Assembly (NCBI GenBank): GCA_015501605.1
Contig: JADNRZ010000010.1
Location: forward strand, 248,001-312,000
Source of the DNA: Panaeolus papilionaceus
Taxonomy: Eukaryota > Basidiomycota > Agaricomycetes > Agaricales
Direction of reading: 5' to 3'
Length of the DNA stretch: 64,000 nucleotides
This document shows positions 1-12,241 of this stretch, one piece after another. Position 1 is the first letter of the stretch, and every line of letters begins with the position of its first letter. The notes beneath the pieces are model-generated. The model had not been told where the DNA came from. It worked only from the letters and a program-made list of their open reading frames with translations, and did no database searches. The translations under genes and the position numbers were made by a program.

Positions 1-1710
1 CTTTGCCTGAGTCGTGTCATCAGAAATAGACCTAAATCATAAAAGCAGAAACGACTACCTTAAGCAGATATTTTCCCTTGAGTTCCTCAGGACTTGGTAG
101 TTTCTCGATCTTAGGGCGGTCCTCTGCGGGAGCTTGAACGAGGGCATCTCCAAACACTTCCATCATGATGTCAGCTATTTTGTCTTGTTGTTCGATACCG
201 CAGTGAACCTCTGCAGAAATGATTAAAGGATAAGGGGAAGTTTTGAAGGCATATCGTGAAATGGCTTGACAGATGTCGCGTAAGGCAACCTTGGATGTGA
301 AGGTCTTTCCGTGATACACAACAGGCTCATGGTCGCCGTCGTAGATGTCCACTGCACAAGGGGTTGTAAATAGCAAAATAGGAAAAGAGTTTAACTTTCT
401 TACATTCGACGCTACGGCAACTGTGAAGAAGGGCACGAATATAGCCTTCAATCGTGCTTACTCCAACGAGCTGGTGACCAACGAGGTAGGTGTTATGCGA
501 GGATGAAATGTAATAGTCAGAAATCGGTTGTGTCATGTCTTGCCAAATTCCTTGATCTCGTTCGGCAAAAACGGAGTTGTCCGGGGACAGAAGGAATGAC
601 GAGAATTCGTCGAGATTCATGATGCCAGGAGGGTCATTGGGGGACTTGTCTGGACGCTCGGCGTATTTGTTGAACAGCAACTCGAGGTCTCCCTCAGACA
701 GTGTCGACTAAAATGCTGGATCAGACAATGAATGTTCACGAGTCTTCCGGACACTTTACCTTTTGGAATTCCTGCATGAACCGCTTGAATACCGACACGT
801 CAAACTTGCCCTCGCCTTCACCACAAAGCTTTCCGTAAATGCTTTCAAGTTCCAGACGACGTTTCAGTATCTTTATGAGGTCTTGAAACTGGGAAAAGTT
901 CAGTAGACCCGTATTATTGGGATCGACTTTCTGCAATGAACACCTTCAGCATCTGAGAGAACCATGACAAATAGCCGACGAACCGCGAATAATGCTTTGA
1001 GCTCATCCGGCGTGGTGCTTCTGTTTAACCGTCTGAATAGCCTTTCAACATTGGCCAAATCTAGGACCTCGTCTCCTTCTTCATCAGCCCCCCTCCAGAA
1101 TTGACGCTCCCAGACAGTCTGTCGCAAGTCGATGTTTCCCAAACCGGTCATGAGACCTTGTCGAATCGCCATGAGCTTAATCAAAGCCTGATTCCACATT
1201 TGAAAGACATCTCGTGAGTCGGCGACGATGTGTAACCTTTGATAATTTCCGTCCAGGATATAGATGATCGTGATCCATCGCTCTTCAAGCTCCTCAGCAA
1301 GTTTGAATTGTACGCGGTTATACCGTGCATCTGCTCCGGTCCGTAGCTCTTTGATGCTCTCAATAGGTACTAAATAGGCCTCCTCGTTACCATTAGTCTC
1401 AAAACCACAATTAGAACATACCTATTCCTCCCTTGCTCGACTTATACAGGATCCGTCCCTCATCAGGGTCAAGCCGAAATTCAACGCGTTTCTGCTTCCC
1501 TTCCGACATTTTGGTCATAAGCACTCCTTTTTGAAGAAGCTCTGGAATGGGGGCATCTGAAAACAAAGGGCTATCCGGGGAAACTGGTCCAACGATAACG
1601 GGTTTGAGACCACCTGGATGAACGCTGTCTTTGACAATTTCGGCCGACATCCTTGCAATCTTTTTCGCTTCCTTCTTAACCCAAAGTTTAGCACCGTGCT
1701 GAGAAGGCAT
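1..1710 (-). CDS. plc1: Phosphoinositide-specific phospholipase C, N-terminal part (cut by window edge)
   Basis: Hydrolyses phosphatidylinositol 4,5-bisphosphate to IP3 and diacylglycerol at membranes. In order, the exons encode a PH domain (from IPELLQKGVLMTK through VPIESIKELRTGADARY to VFQMWNQALIK), a helical EF-hand-like region (KVDPNNTGLLNFSQF) and the first part of the catalytic X domain. The X domain shows the first active-site His in SSSHNTYLVGHQL, the acidic residues in VEVDIYDGD, the second His in VVYHGKTFTS and the Ca-binding Glu in IISAEVHC, so the visible catalytic residues are intact. At least five exons are visible, joined by short GT-AG introns. The gene runs off the left edge right after KGKYLLK, so the Y and C2 domains are not seen. 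The start is the ATG of MPSQHGAKLW; the same frame is open upstream only to a TAG 30 bases before the P of PLCELSP, so an extra 5' exon is possible. Confidence 0.93.
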
Positions 1711-2407
1711 ATGAGATGTTGGTGACAGCTCACAGAGGGGGTGTTGGCGGGAGGCTATCTAGAAGTGTGTTTGATGAGGACAAGTCGTTGTAAGCCCCTG
1801 TCTGATCGCATGCCACCGCTTTCCACTGCAATCGATATCAGTGCGGAAAAGCCTGATCTGATCCGGTCCCGGGCCGGTCAAGATACACCATCGAATTTTG
1901 GCTCAGTTTTGGACGGATTGATTCGAGGATGAGCGCTGAGGATAATTGGAAGATGATAATGGGGTTACCAAATATTATTTGCTTCATAATTCTCGTTTGA
2001 ACGTTGACATAAAGCTGATAAGTTGTGCATGTAAGTGGCAAGATAGTCGTCTTTTTGTCGACATTGTGGCACATGGGTGCCTTGCTAAACTTTGGTCCGA
2101 TACACCAATGTAGAGGCTCGCGAGAGATATACTCTTTTGTTATTTGTTGGAAGGGCACACACATGGAATCTTTATTATTGAACGTTGGCAGGAAATATGG
2201 TTCTAATGTCAATGTCATGCCAATGTTGTGGGGCTGCGACAATGATGGCCACCCTCTGCCCGTTCGACATTTTCCAGGATATCTGCGAAACATCTTCCAA
2301 GAATGAAGTTTAAAGATTCCGTAGAGTCCACAGTATAAATTGATGCCAACGTTACAAGTAACCTACAAGTTGTACTCATTTCCAAAGTTATCCTTTTCTT
2401 ATCCATC
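1711..2407. other. Divergent intergenic region
   Basis: This is the shared upstream region of the phospholipase C gene (-) and the dehydrogenase gene (+). Open frames of up to 151 codons exist on the minus strand, but they lack family signals and intron structure. I see no further gene here. Confidence 0.5.
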
Positions 2408-3626
2408 ATGACGACCCCATCGCTTGTCTGGCTTATAACAGGAACATCGTACGAATTCTCACTACTCTGATTAAGCTTCAGCTAACATCTCGGGCCTGTG
2501 ATCCAGATCAGGCCTCGGCCGCGAGCTTGCCCTTGCAGCACTCGAACGTGGGGACAAAGTCATCGCAACAACGCGAGGCAGATCCATGCACAAACTCGAG
2601 GATCTAAAGGAAAAGGGAGCTGATACTCTCGAACTCGAGGTAACCTCCTATGTCGATACCTTGAAAGAGGTGGCCAAACAAGCAGTCGCAATTCATGGTC
2701 GAATAGATGTAGTGGTAAACAACGCGGGTAAGGTCTTGGTGTCCCAGTTTGACCGGTGGACGCGTTCGAGCTGCAATTCACATTCAATTCGTTTCAGGTT
2801 ATTGTCAAGCTGGTACAGTAGAGGAGGTTTCGGCTGAGGAAACGTATGATCAGTACAAGTACGCTTTCTTCTGGATCGCTCTGTCTACATCGTTCGATAG
2901 ATCTACATCCTTTACAGCACGCACGTCTTAGGCGCTATGAATGTCTCCAGAGCCTTCCTGCCGTTTATGAGAGAAAGACGCACAGGAACAATACTATTCG
3001 TCGGCTCGGTCTATGGCTACATGTAAGACGATTTGTTTCAGATCGGCAGAGCCTGACACAGTACAGCGGCCAAGGTGCTACGGGGATCTATAGCTCAAGT
3101 AAATGGGCACTTCGAGGTACTTAGGAAAGGCTTTTGATTGCCATAAGCTAAACTGATCCAGCTTAAACCCCTAAACTAGGTCTCGCCATGGCAATGCACG
3201 AAGAAATCGCGCCCTTAGGCCTCCGTGCTTCATGCATCGACTTCGGCTTCTTCCGAACCCCTATTCTTGAGGCGGGACAAAGGGCTCCCGAGGTCTACAG
3301 GATCCCCGATTATCAGGAAGTCGTTGATAAGGTCGAGGGGATCTTCAAAGGTAAAATGTACCCTTTCGACTGTAATTCTCTCATCATATGTTGACTGATA
3401 TTTTTCCACAGAGTACAACGGCAAGCAGCCGGGAGACCCTCGAAAGGGTGTTCGCGTTATAGTGGACATGGTACGGGGGGAGGGATTCGCCACTGGAAAG
3501 AAATTCCCAACTGGTCTTTGTCTCGGGCCAGATTGCTATCAAATGGCGAAAGATGCATTGGAGGGAACGTTGGCAAGGATCGAGGAATGGAAAGATGCCA
3601 CATGTTCTACAAATTTCGATGCCTAA
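2408..3626 (+). CDS. Classical short-chain dehydrogenase/reductase (SDR copy 1)
   Basis: NAD(P)-dependent oxidoreductase of the classical SDR family; the substrate cannot be told. Six exons are joined by short GT-AG introns. The N-terminal strand and cofactor motif read LVWLITGTS then SGLGRELALAAL, so the TGxxxGxG motif is split by the first intron. NNAG follows. The catalytic Ser lies in FVGSVYGYM and the catalytic pair in the YxxxK motif GIYSSSKWAL. Later come LRASCIDFGFFRTPIL and a C-terminal exon with YNGKQPGDPRKGVRVIVD and ALEGTLARIEEWKD, ending STNFDA. The length, near 290 residues, is normal. All catalytic residues are present. The same exon plan recurs in the SDR gene at 40.5-41.8 kb and in two relics in this window, so this is a locally expanded family. 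No signal peptide; probably cytosolic. Confidence 0.92.
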
Positions 3627-4238
3627 AACAAACATTACCATAGCCTTCAGAGTCGCTAGAACTGGAATTACAACGCTCCTATCGATCTATTTTTGCCCAA
3701 GGAACAGAAGTATATCAGACGGTTGGCCGAGAGTAGCTTAATTCGTTCATGACTGTTGATGCGCATTACACGCCTTACAGGCTTTTGAATATTGAGTATT
3801 CACTGTTCATCATTTCATTCAATGTCAGCAATGATCGGCTTCTCCCTGGTACAAATAGGAAGTACAAAGGTGGCGTGTGCCAGTGGCGCCGTCAACGATT
3901 GGCACCCCAATATCTTTCTCCTGTGGAATCAGTAGTTACTTCAGATGCAAGCCGTAATACTGGGGTCTATACACATGCCGAGCAATGTGGGTGCTACGCC
4001 AGTGAGAATAAATATATTCATCGGCGCTTGGAGCGGTGGTCGCTGAGAATGGCAGGCATATTGTCAGCTCGACCGTCAGGGAAAGACAACCGGAATGTCA
4101 TTCTCGTACTTATCGAGTCTTCATCAGTCCAGAACGAAAGCAGAATACAAAACCCTTTTGGAATAAGAAGTGAAGAACATAACATTCTCGAGATGCCTGT
4201 TAGAAGTACAATTAATCCTCGCCATGAATATGAGACCC
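3627..4238. other. Convergent intergenic region
   Basis: Lies between the 3' ends of the dehydrogenase and the metallopeptidase. A 176-codon plus-strand frame crosses it and the end of the next gene, but it shows no family signal. I see nothing else. Confidence 0.5.
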
Positions 4239-5391
4239 CTATTTTACCACCGTCGTCGCAACTTGAAGCGCCCTCTTAGCCTGGAGGCGGGTCGCAATAG
4301 CTGCCGCCTTCTCGTTCAAACTCCACAGGGCGAATTCAACCCGCATGCCCTTCCAATCACCCTCTTTGTACTCTGCCAAAATGCGCTCTCGAGCGGGACC
4401 CTGAACTCCTGCCACGTCGAGAGCACGGGCAATGTTCCATCCCTGATTTGGAGACGGCGTCTTGATATAGGGGTAATTGATGAACGCGTACGCCTTGTCG
4501 GTGTCTGAAAGATTGTTGTTTGGGGGGACCTCGATTTTTTCGAGGTTCATTTCCTTGGGCATGAAGTACCTAAAACGTTGTTAGTTTGGGAAACATGACA
4601 TCAGGCCGCAACGTACATCATGATGGAGGTCAAATCAATTTTGGAAAACGAGCTGACTTCTTCGTCACCATAGACATCCAAAATTTGCTGGCGGACCTCC
4701 TCTGGGGTCCAATCCTGAGTCCGGGTGTAAAATTCAATGACGGCTAATAAAATGAGGTTGTCAACTACGGTAAACGTCATTCATACTCAGTTTAACCGAC
4801 CTTCTTCATCCAAAGTGATAACTTCACCTCTTCTTGAAGACTGGTGTTCATGAAGATAGCCAATGGCATGGCCAAACTCGTGAAGAATCACGGCCTTGTC
4901 TTCCTCGGTGATCCTCGAGTCCTTGCTGACCCATCCAAAGTTCATGGTTGGTCGATTGCGATGGATGCTCTCATTATCGCGACCGAGGAAAGACCAAGAC
5001 CCAGTTTGCGCGTCGAACGAAATACGGATGGTGGCATTACGACCGGTGACAAATTTGAAGTCGAGGTTGAGATATTGCTTCCACTCTTTAACGATGCGTT
5101 TGACCTTTTCTTGTTGAATACGAGTCCCAACAGGCTGGACGAAACAACAGGTGACAGTCTAAAATGAAAGATTTAAGACGACACAAGCCAAACAGTAAAC
5201 ATTTCGTGACATACCTGGCCGTTGTCCCAGAGACGCTCGGTGTTGACCAAGACGGCTTTCAAGGGTCCCATCCGGGATTTGGGAGGTCGATCAGGCATTT
5301 TGTCGAAGGCACAACAACCGCGAGATTGCCATGGTTCTGGCTCCTCGATTTCCTCGGGGAGTTCTATATGTCCCAGTGAGTCGTCAGACAT
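4239..5391 (-). CDS. Astacin-like (M12A-type) zinc metallopeptidase
   Basis: Metzincin protease. Exon 1 begins MSDDSLGHIELPEE and ends LWDNGQ. Exon 2 carries VKRIVKEWKQYLNL, ATIRISFD and, near residue 150, the zinc-binding helix HEFGHAIGYLHEHQ, which fits HExxHxxGxxH followed by EH as in astacins. After two more short introns the Met-turn reads SIMMYFMP, placed like the SxMxY Met-turn of astacins. The C-terminal half, from MNLEKIEVPPNNNLSDTDKA to ATTVVK, has no motif I know. All zinc ligands are present, so the peptidase should be active. No signal peptide is seen at the chosen start, which is unusual beside the secreted fungalysins in this window; a missed 5' exon is the alternative. The total is roughly 330 residues. 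Confidence 0.85.
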
Positions 5392-5439
5392 TGCAAGATA
5401 TGAAAGTATGAGTAGGGATGATGGGTGGAGGTTTTCTCA

Positions 5440-5965
5440 CGTTTTATAGCGAACCCACTGCCTATTGTAAGAGTCGAGCGAAGGAGACTTCGGAAAGGAT
5501 TTAATTGCTCCACCATTTCCGGTGTAACTTTCAGGCACCAATGGAGCACTGTCAAGTCAATGAGTGAATAGTTGTCGTTGGCATCAAGGAACACAGGTGA
5601 ATAAAAGCATAGCCTAGATAACATATGAGGTGAGGATTCATTCCACCATTTGCGAATCCAGGTGATCACTTGGAGTAGGTGGAGAAATATACCTTGCGTT
5701 GGTCCACAATGAGGCTCAACAACGCAACAAACGACGTTTTGAAATGACATCTCGTTTTCAGTACCGTGACCTTCCTTCCGCTCAGTTCTAAGTTGTTCAA
5801 GAAAGCATTGAATGATTACTGGAGAATCCTGATCAGCGTCTTTCTGAGCGATCACATAAACTGAACGAATTCACCATAGTCACGATCCCCATGTCCCAAA
5901 TGCCATCACGAGCGGACAGCGCCCATTTACCATCAGCTAAGGCCAACTGAATTCACGGTTATCTT
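5440..5965 (-). pseudogene. Possible broken or multi-exon hypothetical gene upstream of the metallopeptidase
   Basis: A protein-like minus-strand frame reads, from its 5' side, ALADGKWALSARDGIWDMG, then after a one-frame shift VYVIAQKDADQDSPVIIQ, then CFLEQLRTERKEGHG and VVCCVVEPHCGPTQ, and further on LDANDNYSLIDLTVLHW and EMVEQLNPFRSLLRSTL. The shift between the first two pieces spans only 14 bases (gtgaattcgttcag), too short for a normal intron, so a frameshift is more likely than splicing. No start codon was found. I do not recognise the family. It could be a decayed gene or the 5' part of a poorly modelled gene. It sits directly upstream of the metallopeptidase on the same strand, in the place of its promoter. 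Confidence 0.3.
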
Positions 5966-6793
5966 CACGACAACATATGTGGCTCGTGCACGCGCGCCGA
6001 GATAGCTTTCGACCAGTGACCGTCCAAAAAAGCATAGATGAAGCGTCACATCGTCTTAGAAGGACCTGCAGGACGCATAGAATAAGATGAGGTGCCAAGC
6101 AATTAACGTTGTCCACGAAAGCTGAGGATCCAGGTAGAATCTAAGATGATAACGAGTCAATAAGGTAACCGACCACTAAAAATATGGCGGGCCAGGATCG
6201 TTGACAAAATCTTTATCATTACCAGATTTGGGGGGACTGGATTGTGCAGGATCCTGACTGCGCGCGCCCTTGAACGTTGTCGTAGCACAGGGTCCCAAAT
6301 AGAAAAAATGAGGCGAAAGGGCTAACTGGAATGGTGTTTTCCTCCTTAATTTCTCTGTTTTAAACGGCGACTCTCGTCATGTGAGGCGGTGTCTGTCAGG
6401 TCCCTGGTAGCCTCGAGTACATGTGTACGACGTCCTGACTTGTGCGACGTCAGTCCGGGGAATTACTAATAGCGGAAGCGATAAAGAACGCACCAAGTTC
6501 TATCATAGTATACGCCACTGCCACCTCGAGGAGCTGCTCTCTGAAAAGATCTTAAATTAGCTCGTGAGTCCAGGTGGTGGGGTATTTTTCTCCAAATCCA
6601 ACATCATGAAAGGTGTCAAAGGAATCGATTGTTCGTGAAAAATAAAAATAATGAATGTTGTAAGTACAAGTTTCAAAAGTTCATGAAATAACATCAGCAG
6701 CAACACCACCGCGTTTTCTTCGTCAATGCGTCGTCATCAATTACAGCTTGGGGCTCTTCAGTGCCCCGAAATAAAGGAACTGCATGTTCATCT
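5966..6793. other. Gene-free stretch
   Basis: AT-rich and mixed sequence downstream of the next minus-strand gene. I found no coding exon, RNA gene or clear repeat. Confidence 0.45.
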
Positions 6794-8646
6794 CTAAGAG
6801 TGTGCTACGTCAGCAAAACATTCCAAATGCACGCAAGACCTTTTTACATACCTCTCCTTCTCTACCGGACCAGCAACTCCACTTCGTCTCCTCCTCGAGT
6901 CTGCATCGTCCAGCAAGTCGTTATCCTGCTCCTTTTTTTTCTCCTCCTCAATCCACAACACGCTCTTTCGACTCAACTCTCGCTTCCTTATCTTCTTCTG
7001 CTCCACATACGACAATGCTCCCGACCGTCCTCTGAGGGTGACCCCCATTTGCTTAGATCCAAAGATCAGCAGTGTCGCAGACTGCACACTTGTTTGAGAG
7101 ACCCTGCTGTTCCGACGGGTGCTGCGTGTTCGTACTCGCGCTCCTTCCGACTCAGGATCAAAGTGGATCATTGACTGCGCTTGCTGAGGAGGTGTAAGAT
7201 ACCCTGAGGAAGCGCCTTCACCCTGCTCCTCATTCACGTGTTGAAGAGGGATGAGAGGGGCTACCGTCTCCCATGCTGAGCTGGATGTCGGCAGCAGATC
7301 GGGATATCGCCCATGACTGGAGTTGATCTGCGAGCACAAAGTAAGGTTGGTCAGCAATGATTAATAACTATTAGCAGCGAGTTTAATACGACTTACGATG
7401 CGGTAGTATTGCTCAAAGTTATGCTGCACTTGCCTCCACTTGGCAAATTTAGCCGCATCTCTTTGGATCTCAGCAGTGTTCATACGACGAGCCGCAGGTC
7501 GTGACGCAGCAGTCGTCGATCTCATCGTGGATCGCTTCCTCGAAGATGAACTTGCGAGGTTAGCCTTAGAGGCTGTCATATGTCGCTTCAGGTTGGCTTT
7601 CCAGCCTTCCTGTGTCGTGTCCTCTCCCCTTAGATCCTCCCAATCAGTCGAGACAGAGCCAGTCAGTTCCATTGGTGCGGCAGTGAGGACGGCTCCTGGG
7701 GCAAAAATTTCGCCACCTACTTCTCCCTCAACGGATCCGTGGTTTGAAATAGAATCTGGAGCAAACTCGTCTCTCGCCCACGTCCACCATTCCGCCATTC
7801 CAGATGCTCTCTGAGAAAACTCTGATAAGAGACTGAGATTGGCGACGAGATCGGTAGCGACATCCTTCAAGTTGAGCTTAAGAGTTTCATCTGTGTCATA
7901 GAGGAAGGAAGTTAATTAATGAGTATGAAAAATGATATCACGATATATGAGAAATGGCTCACTATGTGTGGGATCAGGTGGAACGACAACCACTAGCTTG
8001 CTCTCCTTCGTTGCTGCGGCGATCTACTCATGTACCGTCATTAGCTTCGTATATCACAAGTTAAGTGATCTGGGGATGAATTTCCCTCACCTTGTAAAGT
8101 GCTTGTGAGATGTTGTTGAACCCCTGCTCCACCTGCTTCGCCATCTCATAACCTCTGACCGCGAGCTCTGCAACACTGGCTGCTCCAGCGGGGCCAGATG
8201 GTGGCAAATTCGGCGGCGGTGGAGATTTGGGACGCGATGGCCGATAATCTGACCCAACGTTAGACGCAACCTCAAAATCGGTATCCCATCCCGCAGCTTT
8301 CTCCACAGGGTCGGAAGCAACGACAACGTCTCGAGCGAGTTGGTAACCGAGCTGTGAGGCGTGCATGCTCGTGTCGACGAGTTCAATGTAAGCATTGATT
8401 TTCTCGACAATTTTGTTAACCAATGCAGATGTTCCTGTCGATCTGGACAGGGTTCAGTTCCTTTTCAAGGCTGCTCGAAGAGTAAAGTACGTACGGTCTC
8501 ATTTTGGCAAACGGGGCGAGTCTCTCCAGGGTTTTTCGTGTCGTCCGAGCAATGGTTTGAAGGTCCAGCTCAGGCATTCTGTCCAGGTTGGGCTCATGCT
8601 CCTCTGGAGGCATCATCGTTGTTGGGAAGCGAGTTCTCGATGCCAT
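6794..8646 (-). CDS. Hypothetical multi-exon protein, unrecognised
   Basis: Five or more exons can be joined in phase. The start is MASRTRFPTTMMPPEEHEP; exon 1 ends at AKMRP and joins STGTSALVNKIVEKINAY through an intron with donor GTACGT. A helical stretch (SMHASQLGYQLARDVV) follows, then a proline-rich linker (RPSRPKSPPPPNLPP) and another helix (ELAVRGYEMAKQVEQGFN). A small exon carries IAAATKESKLVVVVPPD. The long exon contains LKDVATDLVANLSLLSEF and WWTWARDEFAPDS and then a basic Ser/Arg-rich region (SSSRKRSTMRSTTAASR). The last exon is charged (QKKIRKRELSRKSVLW) and ends ECFADVAHS. No signal peptide or membrane span. The helical N-half plus basic, disordered C-half would fit a nuclear or cytoplasmic adaptor, but that is only an inference. 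Confidence 0.6.
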
Positions 8647-10249
8647 TTGATAGTTATCGATAATAAAAACAACGGATTAAGAGTCGTAGTGGTAGGGAGA
8701 GAAAATGATGGAGTAGGATCACGGTAGGATATAGGAGGGTCGATTAGCAAGGGTGGGTGGTAAATGAAGAGCAGGGTGGCCCCATGCTGGACTCGTTTTT
8801 GTATTCTTTTCACTGGCTGAAATGAAAACGAAGCTGTGTAGTTAATCTAGCCGGACGATTAAGCCTGTCAAACCCTTGCCGGGAGATGAACATACCTACG
8901 ACCCGAGCAGTATCATTAGCATCATGTTAAGCCGTGTGGGCAACACGTTGTCTGTGAGCCAGTACATGTTAACACCGAGGGCGCGATTTTAGGTCAGCGA
9001 CACGAGGCCAAGTGTCCACCTCGCGCATCCGAAACGAGGTCTGTCAATGGACTCCTTGAATGTTCTCTCCCTCATCACCCCTCAATCTAACAGCAAAACA
9101 CAGTAGGTCTATGATCAACATTAAAAATATATTTACGAGATGCGACACTCACTGCGGACCAGGAATGTTACAACGATTTAGATTGTTCAACCATGTAATT
9201 CTTCGACAATATTTGCGTAGGCACTGGTAGATTCTTTGACCTGTCAATGTAGCTTACCCAATAGTACTGGAAATCAGTTCTCGACAGTTTTTATCATAAG
9301 AGCCAATTTATTGAGGTGAAATCGCATGGAAACACAATGGAACGCTGATATTTAGAGAGTCAAGGTTGTTTCATGTTGTGTTCTTTCAACTTTAGCTGTG
9401 CACAAAAGGAAGAATTTTCGCAGCGCGTGACTCGGCTCCTCAGGCCTCTTCGCAAATTCCACCCTGGCCAAGTCCCACCAGGGTCCCCACCTTTTTAAGC
9501 CGTCAGTTGGGATTATGATGAGCGTGTACATTGCACAAGATTCGGCTCCTCTGGGCTTTCAAAACGTTGAAAGCAAGACTCTAAAGTACACGAAGCACTG
9601 CGGATCCGGAGTAGCAGATCTCCAGAATCATACAGGTGATACGAAAACATGCCAGATGTATGTATCCACGACACATCGTTGCCTGATTGTGTGCCTTATC
9701 TATTCAGTCCAGAGCGATGGGTATACCTAGAAGACCCGAATGTAAATATCAAATGAGCCACGTTAACTACGTCTTTGCGCCTCGTGCGACAGTTTCGAAA
9801 GGATGTCCGACCCAAGGATGCTCGCACAACGGCTACAATTTATTGTTGAAATCCACTAGAGAGCTAGGTGTCAGTAGTCAGTGCTTGTCCGCCTGTGAAA
9901 GATGGATGGATGAGGGTATGTCAATATAATTTTTGGATGATAAGGTCAGGATATGATTGATCCGAGTCGTTTCACCGACATTCCCGCTGTAAGTGTTCAC
10001 AACATTTTCAATTGAATTGGCCGTTTTCCACCGAACTGGGAAGAAAGGTTGATAATGTTGACATATGTCAGAGAAAGTTATCGTGATGCACATAAACCCT
10101 TCAATCAAGTTGTTCACGACGAGTTGGCATCCCACTCTTCCTTCCCTCTTTCCTCACGACGCTCTCGTCGCCTTCCTTTTCCACTGTTTCAGTGCTACGA
10201 CTCCAATAACACCCGACATTCGTTTACACCACACTCTTTTCTACGCGAA
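8647..10249. other. Intergenic region, 1.6 kb
   Basis: Divergent upstream region of the hypothetical gene (-) and the secreted-protein gene (+). Short frames are present on both strands but none resembles a known protein or shows exon structure. Confidence 0.45.
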
Positions 10250-11230
10250 ATGATGACTGCCGCCCGCATTATGCTCGGAGTCTCCATCCTTACGATGTTC
10301 GTTGGAGCCTCAGAGTTCGTACCCACACCAACAACCCGCTCTAGTGGAGAAATCGACACACGTTGGGTATTTTCCAAAGGAAACAGCTACGGTGCACCGC
10401 TTCCACCATGGGCTGAAGGAGCAGCTCCAGGCTGGTCCCATTGCCCTCAGAGTTCAGGAAATTGTAGTCCGGACGTGCCTTGTCTTGAATACGGGACGGT
10501 AAGCAGGTCTACGAAATTTCAGTCAACTTGGCATCATTTCTTAGTCTTGTAATAGGCGCTCTGTAACATTCTTAGCTATTTTCCTGATACCTTGCATTGT
10601 CCGAGACCTTCTGATTACGCGCGATACATGCACAAGAAGCGTGGTACGCATAATCGTCGACTCAGTACGCGCTCTTCGTTCGAGCACGGTCGTCAAGTCG
10701 CCAAAAGGACTGAGCCATCCCCTGTACCAAACCCGAACCCTTACGAACCCACATTTTCGAACGCGACTGGAGCAATTCAGGCCAATGATTACATGACTTT
10801 TGGGCTGGTTGACACAGTCGAGGGTGCGTTGCTCTGTATTTGTGTTACTTACAAAGCCTCATGACCATGCAACATCTTAGCCTGCCAAGCCATGTGCGAT
10901 GCTGTTACAGGATGCCAATTTGTAAATAGTGAGTGAAAATAATGGTATAGCTTGTCATGAAATACGGAGACCCTGACGCTTTGGAACACACTTTACAGCC
11001 TATCACGACGTGCACGGCAAGGTACCTGTTTCCCATATCGCAATTTTACGATCACTGGGCGCTTATTCCCTGACTTTTTCATTTTTCAGGATGGCTCGCC
11101 ACTGCTTACATGCTCGCTCTTCGCTGGCTGTCATGATATCAGTTCTGCTACGAACACAGGCGGTCAAACCCAGCCAGACGGATCCCTGAATTCAATTGCA
11201 CAGTCGGATGGCTGGTGCAAGTCCAACTAG
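10250..11230 (+). CDS. Secreted Cys-containing protein with a PAN/apple-like C-terminal segment
   Basis: Starts with MMTAARIMLGVSILTMFVGA, a clear signal peptide. Exon 1 continues with WSHCPQSSGNCSPDVPC and LEYGTVS. Exon 2 gives YFPDTLHCPRPSDYARY and a basic, proline-rich linker ending ANDYMTFGLVDTVE. Three small exons follow: ACQAMCDAVTGCQFVN, AYHDVHGK and DGSPLLTCSLFAGCHD, ending DGWCKSN. The spacing TFG..DTVEACQAMCDAVTGCQFVN resembles PAN/apple-type domains of secreted basidiomycete proteins, where paired cysteines tie a small fold. The first exon joins best through the donor CAG|GTCTAC, because the GTAAGC three codons earlier would give a stop. Probably a cell-wall or extracellular protein of about 230 residues; the function is unknown. 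Confidence 0.72.
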
Positions 11231-12241
11231 TAGTATAGTGGCGACAGCAGATACCACCATCTTTCCTCAACCCGAACATTAACTCTATGATTTCGTATAT
11301 TTGGACTATTTTCAATTACAGTATTGTTAGGTAGTATTCTTCTTCTGCGAACTAAGATTGATTTATCGTCTTTGATCCTAATCCGAACTTCATCAAGCCT
11401 CATAAGTGACCCCGGCATTAGGAGATTGGTTATAAACTCAAATTATAGCTCGTGACTGGATCGGAAATTTAGAACAATTTCATCATCGAAGTGTATTGCG
11501 TCTCCTCACATCAGATATCTTTTCGCGCGATGGGTCATTTCTGGGGCATCAATCATCATCCGTTTATTTTAAGACTCTAGTAAGATTTGCATCACTCTGG
11601 GGCGCGGCCAATAACGTTGAGCGTTCTCACCAGCGGACGGTTTCGCATGCAGGAAGGGTTGATGTATGATAGGGTTTAGCGACTCCTCAACTACATAACA
11701 TACAACATGCATGACAGACTGTGAGACTCGATGCAGAAGATTAGATAGTCTGATGAAGCTCCCTCATTGCTCAGCGAGCTATCAGACGGCCGTAACGTTC
11801 TCCAAACGTAGGCCGATATCGATTTATTCTTACATGTTGGTAGCATTCCTAACTGTGGACACTCCTTCCTATTCTTTATCTAGAACTCTCCTGACATATT
11901 AATATCCTTTGCTTTGAAGCGTCACGGAGCTATTAATCTAATCGGTACTCTGCTCCGGGAAGTGAATGGTCTGGCCGGATGGAAGCCTGATCGTTGCAAG
12001 TGATCATACGCATATCAATAGATCCATTTTTAGTTTCGGGTACAGCGGAAAGGTATCTACAATCTACTCAGTAGATAAAAGTATTAATACTGACTATCAG
12101 ATACCATCCCTTAAATACAAAGCATCGAAGCGGAATACCAATGCCCCCGCTTTGAAATCACGGAATCTAGCTCACGGTCCACACCCACTGCTCAAGCTTA
12201 GACAGTGAAGTGCTTTTTCGATCAGACCACCTACGTGGTCG
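11231..12241. other. Intergenic region, 1 kb
   Basis: Lies between two plus-strand genes and includes the promoter of the first seven-span gene. No other gene was seen. Confidence 0.45.

Noticed and set aside
1838..2293. 151-codon minus-strand frame upstream of phospholipase C
   Set aside because: No similarity to phospholipase C N-termini and no splice signal that would join it to the gene in phase.
3749..4279. 176-codon plus-strand frame
   Set aside because: It runs into the 3' exon of the metallopeptidase on the other strand and shows no motif or intron pattern.
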